From: Desulfobacterales bacterium
GTDB lineage: Bacteria; Desulfobacterota; DSM-4660; Desulfatiglandales; Desulfatiglandaceae
Assembly: GCA_021107495.1 (NCBI GenBank)
Contig: JAIOSR010000316.1
Coordinates: 1 to 5,481, forward strand
DNA: 5,481 nt
Reading direction: 5' to 3'
Below are positions 1 to 5,481 of the stretch, piece by piece. The position numbers and the translations under genes were made by a program. Numbering within the stretch: the first letter of the stretch is position 1; every line of letters starts with the position of its first letter. The notes below the pieces were generated by a model. It was given only the letters and a program-made list of their open reading frames with translations, was not told the origin of the DNA and did not search any database.

Positions 1-793
1 GGCTGCTGCCCGGCCCCAGTTCTACAACGTGTCAAGGGAGATCCGTTCTTCAGGCGTGGATATTATGCTGTGCCTGGATACTTCAGGTTCCATGCGGGCC
101 CTGGACTTTAAAATAGATGACGAACCGGTCACCCGGCTTACCGCAGTCAAAAAAGTGGTCAGTGATTTCATCAGGAAACGGAAAACGGACAGGATAGGCA
201 TGGTGGTTTTCGGGGAAGAGGCGTTTACCCAGACCCCTCTGACCATGGACAAAGGCCTCCTCTTAGGTCTCGTGGAAAAAATGGAGATAGGTATGGCAGG
301 AGACCGGACGGCCATCGGCTCCGCCATTGCTATCGGAGGCAAAAGACTTAAAGATCTGAAGGCCAATTCCCGGATTCTGATCCTTTTAACCGACGGCAGG
401 AACAATGCCGGTGATATCACACCGGACGCCGCCGCAGAGGCTGTGCGGGCCCTTGGGGTAAAGGTCTACAGTATAGGAGTCGGGGGAAAAGGGCCTGCCC
501 CTTTCAGGGTCAAGACCTTTTTCGGCACACGTCTCGTGCATCAGAGGGTTGACCTGGATGAGACAACTCTAAAAAAGGTCGCAAGCCTCGGGCACGGAAA
601 ATATTTCAGGGCAGCCGACAGTGAGCGGCTTTCGGAAATCTACGATATCATAGACAGGGAAGAAAAAACCGAAATCAAGGTAAAGGAATTTTTCCATTTT
701 AAGGAACTTTACCCGATTTTTTTAATCCCGGCGCTCATTTTTTTGGGCCTCGAAATTTTTTTAAAGGCCACTGTTTTAAGGGTAATTCCATGA
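1..793 (+). CDS. batA: BatA-like membrane VWA-domain protein (5' end outside the window)
   Basis: This is the 3' part of a gene that enters the window in frame: the first full codon is at 2, no stop precedes, and the residues before the GTG at 29 (AAARPQFYN) match the usual lead-in to a BatA VWA domain. About 263 residues are visible; the family is usually around 320-330, so roughly 60-70 N-terminal residues, normally two membrane helices, are missing. The VWA domain carries a complete MIDAS metal site: DTSGS at 77-91, the threonine of GDRTAIGSA at 308-310 and the aspartate of LLTDGRNN at 392-394. One hydrophobic helix (about 707-769) sits near the C-terminus, so the VWA domain would lie between N- and C-terminal membrane anchors. 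VWA/MIDAS domains bind protein partners through a divalent cation, and here the partners are presumably other Bat proteins. The stop overlaps the batB start (ATGA). Family assignment is firm; A versus B rests on gene order and the C-terminal form. Confidence 0.93.
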   Translation, partial: AAARPQFYNVSREIRSSGVDIMLCLDTSGSMRALDFKIDDEPVTRLTAVKKVVSDFIRKRKTDRIGMVVFGEEAFTQTPLTMDKGLLLGLVEKMEIGMAGDRTAIGSAIAIGGKRLKDLKANSRILILLTDGRNNAGDITPDAAAEAVRALGVKVYSIGVGGKGPAPFRVKTFFGTRLVHQRVDLDETTLKKVASLGHGKYFRAADSERLSEIYDIIDREEKTEIKVKEFFHFKELYPIFLIPALIFLGLEIFLKATVLRVIP

Positions 794-1791
794 CATTTGC
801 CCGCTTATGGATATTGAATTTTCTATGGCTTATGCCTATTGCGGCGTTTGTTCTTGTGGTTTACGGCAGGCAGAGAAAAAAGGCTATCGAACGCCTTGCC
901 GATTCGAACCTCTTAGCCCGGCTGACAGGAAAAAGCCGGAAAGGAAGGACATTCCTGAAAGGTTTTTTTCTGCTGAGCGGCTTAGGCCTGATGATCTTTG
1001 CATTAGCAGGGCCACGCTGGGGGAGTCATTACCAGGAGGTTACCCAAAAAGGCGTGGATATAATGATTTTGGTGGATGTGTCGCCAAGCATGCTGGTGGA
1101 AGATATCGAACCAAACCGGCTTGAGAGGGCCAGGAGGGAGATCTTGGACTTTCTGCGTGTGGTCCAGGGAGACCGCGTGGGTCTGGTGGCCTTTTCAGGG
1201 GCCGCCTTTATCCAGTGTCCTTTGACATTAGACTATGGGGCGCTTCAAATGTTTATAAACGTGCTCCGGCCGGACCTGGTCCCGGTACCGGGTACGGACT
1301 TAGGGGCTGCCATTGAAACTGGTCTTTCCTCTTTTGATTACAAATCCGAAACCGACAGGGTGATCATACTCATTACGGATGGGGAGGACAATGAGAACCT
1401 GGGGCTTAAGGCTGCCCGAAAGGCCGCAGAAAAGGATGTCAAAATTTTTGTATTCGGCATGGGAGAAACCGCAGGGGGACCTATACCGGCCCTTAACGGG
1501 AAAGGCGGATTTAGGAAAGATCAAAAAGGGAAGTTGATTTTGTCCAAACTCGAGGAGGAAGGCCTCAGGGAGATCGCTTCCGCGGCCCAAGGGACGTATG
1601 TGCAGTCAGTGGCCGGTGACCTGGATCTTGATATCCTGTATTTTAACGGGATCAAATCCAGCACGGAGGCCCGGGACCTTAAGAGCGGCAAAATCAAGGT
1701 CTATGAGGAACGGTTCACTTTTTTCCTGCTGGCCGCATTCCTGTTTTTGATCCTGGAGGGATTGATTGTTGAGCGGAAGCCGGTAACCTGA
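790..1791 (+). CDS. batB: BatB-like membrane VWA-domain protein
   Basis: A complete 333-residue protein. Two hydrophobic helices precede the VWA domain (about residues 7-25 and 56-73), the second ending in the typical ALAGPRWG segment, and a third lies at 309-325 near the C-terminus. The VWA domain (about 88-285) has an intact MIDAS: DVSPS at 96-100, Thr169 in the PGTDLGAA loop and Asp197 in ITDGEDNE. Length and helix order fit the BatA/BatB family. The ATG overlaps the batA stop by 4 bp and has a TAAGGG ribosome site (777-782) seven bases upstream, so translation is probably coupled to batA. In this family paired VWA proteins are thought to assemble in the cytoplasmic membrane with BatC-BatE; a direct interaction here is inference. 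Compared with BatA, this copy has an insertion-like loop (about 226-250, rich in Gly and Lys) after the MIDAS aspartate strand. Confidence 0.94.
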   Translation: MTFARLWILNFLWLMPIAAFVLVVYGRQRKKAIERLADSNLLARLTGKSRKGRTFLKGFFLLSGLGLMIFALAGPRWGSHYQEVTQKGVDIMILVDVSPSMLVEDIEPNRLERARREILDFLRVVQGDRVGLVAFSGAAFIQCPLTLDYGALQMFINVLRPDLVPVPGTDLGAAIETGLSSFDYKSETDRVIILITDGEDNENLGLKAARKAAEKDVKIFVFGMGETAGGPIPALNGKGGFRKDQKGKLILSKLEEEGLREIASAAQGTYVQSVAGDLDLDILYFNGIKSSTEARDLKSGKIKVYEERFTFFLLAAFLFLILEGLIVERKPVT

Positions 1792-1810
1792 AAAGTATCC
1801 CAAAATACCT

Positions 1811-2617
1811 ATGAAAAAACAGATTAACATATTTATTTTTGTACTCATCTGTGGGCTGATTAGTTCCTCCCGGGTCGTGGCCGCCGATAATCCCGACGAG
1901 CTTTACGCGCAGGGCCGTTTTGGGGAGGCCGAAAAGGCCTATGCCCGGAAAGACATGGATCGGCCAAAAAATATTCGCTATCGATACAACAGGGGTTGTG
2001 CCGCGTACCGGAATTCGGATTTTAAGGGGGCCGGGGCGGCCTTTTCCAGCGTTTTGAGGAGATCGGAAGATGAGCAGGTGAAGTTCAGGGCCTTTTACAA
2101 CCTGGGTAATACCTCTTTTAAGCAGGGCAATTTTGAAGCGGCAGCAGAGCAATACAGGCAGGCACTCCTGAGTAACCCCGAAAGTAAGGATGCCCGGTAT
2201 AACCTCGAATTGTCCCTGAGAGAGCTTGAAAAGCTGAAAAAGCAAAAAGGGCAAGACAAACAGGAGCAAAAGGGAGACAAAAAAGGTCAATCCGAGACAG
2301 GGAAAAAGGACAAAAACGAAGACAAATCGTCTTCCAAAAAGGGCTCCGATCAAAAATCCTCCCATGAGGGTAAAAAAGACAAGGGCCAAAAGGCCGAAAA
2401 ACAGGAACCCAAAGACCTTTCAGGTGAGCTGAAGCCGAGGCAGGCAATGCAGGGAGAGCAGGGGGTGGATCAGCCCCCGGATGTTTCAGGGGCCATGCTT
2501 GATCGGAAAAAGGCCGAGGCATTGTTGGAGAATATCAAGGAAGACCGCTCCCGGTTCCTGCGTTTCCAGGTCCCTAAAGACAAAAAGAACGGCGTTCCAT
2601 CCGGAAAGGACTGGTAG
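1811..2617 (+). CDS. batC: BatC-like exported TPR protein with a charged low-complexity tail
   Basis: A complete 268-residue protein. Residues 1-25 form a signal peptide (MKKQ start, hydrophobic core, VAA before Asp26), with no lipobox cysteine. TPR-like helices cover about 27-135; the clearest repeat is at 93-126 (YNLGNTSFKQGNFEAAAEQY followed by RQALLSNP). Residues 140-202 are extremely rich in Lys, Gln, Asp, Ser and Gly and are almost certainly disordered. A conserved-looking C-terminal piece follows (about 231-256, DRKKAEALLENIKEDRSRFL), similar to the end of other Bat TPR proteins. TPRs are protein-protein scaffolds, and the signal peptide places the protein in the periplasm or on the outer face of the membrane. 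The gene starts 19 nt after the batB stop with no convincing Shine-Dalgarno. The frame has a stop at 1784-1786 and no other start before the signal peptide, so the ATG stands. The batC name rests on its position between batB and batD plus the TPR architecture. Confidence 0.88.
   Translation: MKKQINIFIFVLICGLISSSRVVAADNPDELYAQGRFGEAEKAYARKDMDRPKNIRYRYNRGCAAYRNSDFKGAGAAFSSVLRRSEDEQVKFRAFYNLGNTSFKQGNFEAAAEQYRQALLSNPESKDARYNLELSLRELEKLKKQKGQDKQEQKGDKKGQSETGKKDKNEDKSSSKKGSDQKSSHEGKKDKGQKAEKQEPKDLSGELKPRQAMQGEQGVDQPPDVSGAMLDRKKAEALLENIKEDRSRFLRFQVPKDKKNGVPSGKDW
2603..2610 (+). promoter_or_regulatory. Ribosome binding site that fixes the batD start
   Basis: The purine run GGAAAGGA ends eight bases before the ATG at 2619. 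That ATG opens a clear signal peptide. The same frame stays open further upstream, to an ATG at 2481, but that stretch lies inside batC and lacks export-signal character. The site therefore supports 2619 as the real start. It lies within the last codons of batC. Confidence 0.7.
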
Positions 2618-2618
2618 G

Positions 2619-4370
2619 ATGAAGAGGGCTACCATATTTCTTGCATCAGTTTTTCTGTTTCTAATATTACCCTGGCAGGCTAATGCCGATATATCCATTA
2701 CCCTGAGTCTGGACAGAAACGAAGCCACGCTGATGGACTCCGTAACAATGCTCGTCAAGTTGTCCGGGGTTCGAAAGGGCGACGCACGCCCCGTTTTGAA
2801 GGGCCTGGAATCCTTTGACGTTACACGTGGAGGGTCCTCGAGTCGCTTTGAGATCATAAACGGAAAGGTCAACTCAGGGATTGATTATACATATCTTCTT
2901 CGGCCCAAAAAGACAGGGGCCTTCAAGATAGGACCGGCAGAGGTAAAAGTAAAAGGCAAGACCTTCCGGAGTAATGCCGAGACTTTGAAGATAATGGAAC
3001 CTGTCCGGTCTTCAGATGCTAATCGAGGCCCCCTTTTTCTCAGTGCCGCGCTTTCGTCCAAAAAAATCTATGTGGAAGAGAAGGCCATATACTCACTTAA
3101 GCTCTACTGCCGGAAAAGGGTCGGAGATCTTTCCCTGAATCTTCCGGAAACGGAACATCTGACCTTTAAACAATTAGGAAAGCCCATTGAATACCAGGGC
3201 GTTTATAACGGGGAATCCTATAAAATCCTGGAGGTGCGATATTCTCTGATTGCCTCTGAAGCGGGAATTTATGCTATCAGGCCCTCGAGAATGAACATGA
3301 CCGTTGTTGAATCCCGGAGGCGATCTCGCGGGAGCCTTTTTGACGACCCCTTTTTATCCATGTCTTCAAGTCGCCCCATGACCCTGGACAGCGAACCCCT
3401 GGAACTGGAGGTTGTCTCCCTTCCCGACAAGGGCAGGCCTGCGGGTTTCAGCGGACTGGTAGGGAATTTTGAGATGGAATCCAGGCTGGAGCCGTCCCGT
3501 ATAAAGGCAGGGGAATCCGCAACACTGACGGTCTGTTTGAAAGGCAGGGGAAACATAAAGCGCATGCCGGACCTGAAAATGCCCGACCTGGATCAGATCA
3601 AGGTCTATGCGGATCAGCCGGTTTTGGAAGAAAAAACCGATACCAAGGGTCAGACAGGCGCCAAGACCATGAAATGGGCCTTGGTGCCTGAAACCGAAGG
3701 GCGATACCGGATCCCTCCTTTAGTTGTCAGCTTTTTTGATACAAGAAAGCATAAATACAGCACAATAAAGACCAGGCCTCGTTCCCTTGACGTGCTGCCG
3801 GGCGAGGCGGCCCGGGTGCAGGCAAGCGCAGATCCAGGGAAAGGAAAGGCGCCTGAAGGACCTGCCAAAAAGGCGGTAAAAGAAATAGGTCATGACATCC
3901 TCCCCGTGCATGCCTCCATTAAAGACCTGGCCACCGGCTCACGGGAAAGGCCCGGGGGTCTGGTTTTCTGGGCGGTCCTTCTGTTTCCGCTTTTTGTTTA
4001 TGGGGGAACCTTGTGCGGTCTCAAAATCGGAAGGAAATCCACTGCCTCCATGACCGCGGCAAAGGCAAAAAAGGCGTCTAGGGATTTTATCCGGAAATGC
4101 CGGCGGGATGACCTCGGCTCCAATGATTTGATTTTATTTATTACCGATTACTTCAATGATAGATTTGGTCTATCCCTTGGTTCTTTGACCCCGGATGAGG
4201 CGGCGGGGATCATGGAATCAAAGGGTGTCAGCCCTGAAACGACGGGTAAAATGAAAAATGTTATTAAAACCCTTGAAGATGCCGTTTACACCGGCAAGGG
4301 GCACGATAGCTGTGAGATGGGAGAAAATATCCCTAAATTGATCAGGCAGGTGGAAAAGGAGATCCGGTGA
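2619..4370 (+). CDS. batD: BatD-like exported membrane-anchored protein
   Basis: A 583-residue protein from the ATG at 2619. Residues 1-23 are a signal peptide (MKRA, hydrophobic core, ANA before Asp24). A long beta-rich, probably periplasmic region follows (about 24-440). It begins with the usual BatD opening (ISITLSLDRNEATLMDSVTM) and contains repeated segments with the BatD pattern, such as YLLRPKKTGAFKIGP (92-106) and WALVPETEGRYRIPPL (353-368). One membrane helix lies at about 448-468, and a basic then helical C-terminal domain (about 470-583) would face the cytoplasm. Length and layout fit the BatD (oxygen-tolerance) family. Its beta domains probably serve as extracytoplasmic binding modules for the VWA/TPR partners; no catalytic motif is seen. 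The gene starts one base after the batC stop and overlaps batE by GTGA. A loop at about 231-256 (ESRRRSRGSLFDDPF and onward) is basic, then Ser/Phe-rich, as is common in this family. Confidence 0.93.
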   Translation: MKRATIFLASVFLFLILPWQANADISITLSLDRNEATLMDSVTMLVKLSGVRKGDARPVLKGLESFDVTRGGSSSRFEIINGKVNSGIDYTYLLRPKKTGAFKIGPAEVKVKGKTFRSNAETLKIMEPVRSSDANRGPLFLSAALSSKKIYVEEKAIYSLKLYCRKRVGDLSLNLPETEHLTFKQLGKPIEYQGVYNGESYKILEVRYSLIASEAGIYAIRPSRMNMTVVESRRRSRGSLFDDPFLSMSSSRPMTLDSEPLELEVVSLPDKGRPAGFSGLVGNFEMESRLEPSRIKAGESATLTVCLKGRGNIKRMPDLKMPDLDQIKVYADQPVLEEKTDTKGQTGAKTMKWALVPETEGRYRIPPLVVSFFDTRKHKYSTIKTRPRSLDVLPGEAARVQASADPGKGKAPEGPAKKAVKEIGHDILPVHASIKDLATGSRERPGGLVFWAVLLFPLFVYGGTLCGLKIGRKSTASMTAAKAKKASRDFIRKCRRDDLGSNDLILFITDYFNDRFGLSLGSLTPDEAAGIMESKGVSPETTGKMKNVIKTLEDAVYTGKGHDSCEMGENIPKLIRQVEKEIR

Positions 4371-5155
4371 AACAATTTATTTCCATTTTCATCCTTGCCA
4401 TGGCTGTTTTTCTGATCTCTGATGCCAACGCGCGGGCAGATAAATTTGAGGAGACCTTTTTCAAGGCGAACCAGGCATACGGGGAAGGGCGCTTCCAGGA
4501 GGCCATTCAGGGATATGACCGGTTGATCCGGTCCGGCCACCGGAATGGACACCTGTATTACAATTTGGGTAACGCGTATCTTAAAACAGAACAATTAGGT
4601 CCGGCCATGCTGAACTATGAGCGGGCATATCTTATCATGCCAAGAGATGCGGACCTGAACTTCAATCTTTCCTATGCCCGGGATCAGATGCGGGATGCAA
4701 TTCCCCAATCCCAGGGGCTTTTTCAGACGGCATTTTTCTGGTTGGATTCCCTGAGCATGGCGGAAATGTTTTGGGCTTTTGCCTTATTGAACGTCCTGTT
4801 CTGGGGGATTCTTTTTATAAGACTATTTCATCGAATGGAATGGACCTACTACCTTTTTCTCATACTCCTGATTTTCTGGGTCATTGGGGGGACCTCTTTT
4901 GGGTTGAAATGGTACCAGGCGCGGTCTGATGATCGTGCCGTCGTTCTCAAGAAGGAGGTAAGCATCTTGGCCGGCCCCGATGTCCGGGATACAGTGCTTT
5001 TTAAACTCCACGAAGGGACCATCGTGCATCACGAGAGATCAGAGGATGGATGGTCCCTGGTTCACCTTCCGGATAAGAAAAGGGGGTGGGTGAAGTCTGA
5101 GGCCGTGGGATTAATCTTCGCCGTGCCACATGAAGACTTGGATCCTCTAATTTGA
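4367..5155 (+). CDS. batE: BatE-like TPR and SH3-domain membrane protein
   Basis: A 262-residue protein. It starts at a GTG overlapping the batD stop, with AAGGAG (4356-4361) five bases upstream, which implies translational coupling. Residues 1-24 form a signal peptide (hydrophobic core, ARA before Asp25). TPRs occupy about 28-108, including LYYNLGNAYLKTEQLGPAML (63-82) and the next repeat (YERAYLIMPRDADLNFNLSY, 84-103). Two membrane helices follow (about 135-153 and 159-180), then an SH3-like module at about 190-250 with the typical pattern of a short strand, GP, a hydrophobic strand, an EG turn, DGWSLVHL and GWVKSEAV. With an N-terminal signal peptide and two helices, both the TPR and SH3 parts should lie outside the cytoplasm. 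Bacterial SH3-like modules often bind peptides or cell wall, but the ligand here is unknown. TPR plus SH3b at the end of a bat cluster is the classic BatE layout. It is the last gene before the terminator. Confidence 0.9.
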   Translation: MKQFISIFILAMAVFLISDANARADKFEETFFKANQAYGEGRFQEAIQGYDRLIRSGHRNGHLYYNLGNAYLKTEQLGPAMLNYERAYLIMPRDADLNFNLSYARDQMRDAIPQSQGLFQTAFFWLDSLSMAEMFWAFALLNVLFWGILFIRLFHRMEWTYYLFLILLIFWVIGGTSFGLKWYQARSDDRAVVLKKEVSILAGPDVRDTVLFKLHEGTIVHHERSEDGWSLVHLPDKKRGWVKSEAVGLIFAVPHEDLDPLI

Positions 5156-5166
5156 ATCAATTTTCT

Positions 5167-5223
5167 AAGGTGCACAAAAAAATGTGCATCATGCACATTT
5201 TTTTGTGCACCTTCTTTTTTTTT
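5167..5223 (+). terminator. Intrinsic terminator: perfect 23-bp hairpin and T tract
   Basis: The arms at 5167-5189 and 5191-5213 are exact reverse complements of 23 bases around a single central C (5190), giving a three-base loop once the innermost pair opens. A C and nine Ts (5215-5223) follow directly, as expected for rho-independent termination of the + strand operon. The hairpin starts 12 nt after the batE stop. On the other strand the stem is not followed by a T run, so it looks one-directional. Each arm also contains its own inverted repeat, TGCACA-N6-TGTGCA, which is described as a separate repeat. Confidence 0.9.
5171..5209. repeat. Nested inverted repeats of TGCACA/TGTGCA inside the terminator
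   Basis: TGCACA occurs at 5171-5176 and 5192-5197, and its complement TGTGCA at 5183-5188 and 5204-5209. The first pair is separated by six As and the second by six Ts. The segment can therefore fold either as one 23-bp hairpin or as two small 6-bp hairpins with A6 and T6 loops. The long form should be much more stable. The nesting could be a by-product of how the palindrome arose, or a site for a dimeric DNA-binding protein; only the symmetry itself is seen. Confidence 0.8.
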
Positions 5224-5379
5224 CTCTTCGGTGAACTCCTCCCTTAGTACCAATTCAGAAATAAAAAAACTTATCCCATTCCCGATGATTCTTTGAAATA
5301 CCAATAAAATAAGAGTCTTAGAATGATGACAACTTGAGCTGTTATAAATCTTGAATTTTTCTTAAAAAACAGCAAATTT

Positions 5380-5395
5380 CGGCACGGAAATTGAT
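5380..5395 (+). promoter_or_regulatory. Possible sigma-54 (-24/-12) promoter
   Basis: The sequence CGGCACGGAAATTGAT resembles the RpoN consensus TGGCACG-N4-TTGCA/T. GGCACG and TTG match, and the spacing from the GG (5381-5382) to the -12 G (5393) is exact, with ten bases between. Mismatches are C for T before the GG and A for C after the -12 G. Transcription would start near 5405, leaving a leader of about 70 nt before the ATG at 5476. No activator site was recognised. A housekeeping -35/-10 pair of comparable quality was not found in the spacer. The -12 mismatch keeps this tentative. Confidence 0.4.
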
Positions 5396-5463
5396 AGTGC
5401 TTTCTATTATCTGGCCTGCGATTTTGTAAGAATCATTGAGCTACCCTTTCTATTTTAAAACGT

Positions 5464-5468
5464 AGGAG
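5464..5468 (+). promoter_or_regulatory. Ribosome binding site of the downstream gene
   Basis: AGGAG sits seven bases before an ATG at 5476, a near-ideal Shine-Dalgarno and spacing. It is the main evidence that a gene begins at the window's edge. Confidence 0.7.
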
Positions 5469-5475
5469 ATCTTCT

Positions 5476-5481
5476 ATGACA
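5476..5481 (+). CDS. Start of a downstream gene (first two codons only)
   Basis: ATG ACA (Met-Thr) follows a good AGGAG ribosome site and runs off the end of the window. Only two codons are visible, so the product cannot be named. It is separated from the bat operon by a terminator and about 320 bases of AT-rich spacer, so it is probably an independent transcription unit, possibly driven by the sigma-54-like element at 5380-5395. Confidence 0.6.

Larger units (their letters stand above)
5224..5475. other. AT-rich non-coding spacer
   Basis: This stretch between the terminator and the next start codon is clearly richer in A and T than the genes. No reading frame with protein-like character or its own ribosome site was found on either strand, and no tRNA-like fold or second strong hairpin was seen. 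The only signals I can support are the sigma-54-like element at 5380-5395 and the ribosome site just before 5476. It most likely holds the promoter and leader of the downstream gene. Confidence 0.7.

Noticed and set aside
29..31. GTG as the real start of batA
   Set aside because: The frame is open to the window edge, the codons before it encode a family-typical lead-in (ARPQFYN), no Shine-Dalgarno precedes it, and starting here would remove the N-terminal membrane helices.
22..420. 132-codon open frame on the minus strand inside batA
   Set aside because: It is antisense to the conserved VWA domain, including the MIDAS motifs. The product is Ser/Pro/Arg-rich with no domain, as expected for a shadow frame.
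1715..2389. 224-codon open frame on the minus strand across the end of batB and batC
   Set aside because: It is a shadow of the Lys-rich batC tail: AAA/AAG codons read as TTT/CTT on the other strand and give few stops. Its product is a Phe/Leu/Val run with no recognisable domain.
2481..2618. Upstream ATG at 2481 as the batD start
   Set aside because: It would add 46 residues lying entirely over batC and bury the signal peptide. The ATG at 2619 has a ribosome site and opens a clean signal peptide.
5062..5304. 80-codon open frame on the minus strand over the batE end, terminator and spacer
   Set aside because: It runs through the perfect terminator hairpin and antisense to conserved SH3 codons of batE, and its product has no recognisable features.
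5351..5370. Second terminator-like fold (T run, CTT, A run)
   Set aside because: The stem would be A-T pairs only, with no GC clamp and no T tract after it, so it is not a credible terminator.
5391..5410. Sigma-70 promoter using TTGATA and TATTAT
   Set aside because: The two hexamers are only eight bases apart, far short of the usual 16-18.

Overview
The window is almost entirely one operon on the + strand: a Bat ("Bacteroides aerotolerance") type gene cluster, batA-batB-batC-batD-batE, followed by a strong intrinsic terminator, an AT-rich spacer and the first two codons of another gene. Base composition is moderate in the genes, with frequent AGG arginine and GGG glycine codons, and falls sharply after the operon. 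The proteins look like those of an anaerobic Gram-negative bacterium, and I would guess a Desulfobacterota (sulfate-reducer type) member. That guess rests on general resemblance and on a possible sigma-54 promoter; nothing in the window proves the taxonomy.

Layout: (1) 1-793, the 3' part of batA, a membrane-anchored von Willebrand factor A (VWA) protein whose N-terminus lies outside the window. (2) 790-1791, batB, a second membrane VWA protein, overlapping batA by ATGA. (3) 1811-2617, batC, an exported TPR protein with a long Lys/Gln/Asp-rich tail. (4) 2619-4370, batD, a large exported, membrane-anchored protein with a beta-rich periplasmic part and a cytoplasmic C-terminal domain. (5) 4367-5155, batE, with a signal peptide, TPRs, two membrane helices and an SH3-like domain, overlapping batD by GTGA. 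(6) 5167-5223, a perfect 23-bp hairpin followed by nine Ts. (7) 5224-5475, a non-coding AT-rich spacer with a possible sigma-54 promoter. (8) 5476 to the end, the start of a downstream gene with a good ribosome binding site.

The tight spacing (4-bp overlaps, a 19-nt gap and a 1-nt gap) suggests co-transcription and translational coupling. In this family the two VWA proteins (each with a complete MIDAS metal site), the TPR proteins and BatD are thought to form an envelope complex. It is usually encoded next to a MoxR-type AAA+ ATPase and a DUF58 protein, which would be expected upstream of this window. The exact biochemical role of Bat proteins is not settled. The cluster is a known type. The least ordinary parts of the window are the nested palindrome of the terminator and the promoter-like sequence in the 3' spacer.
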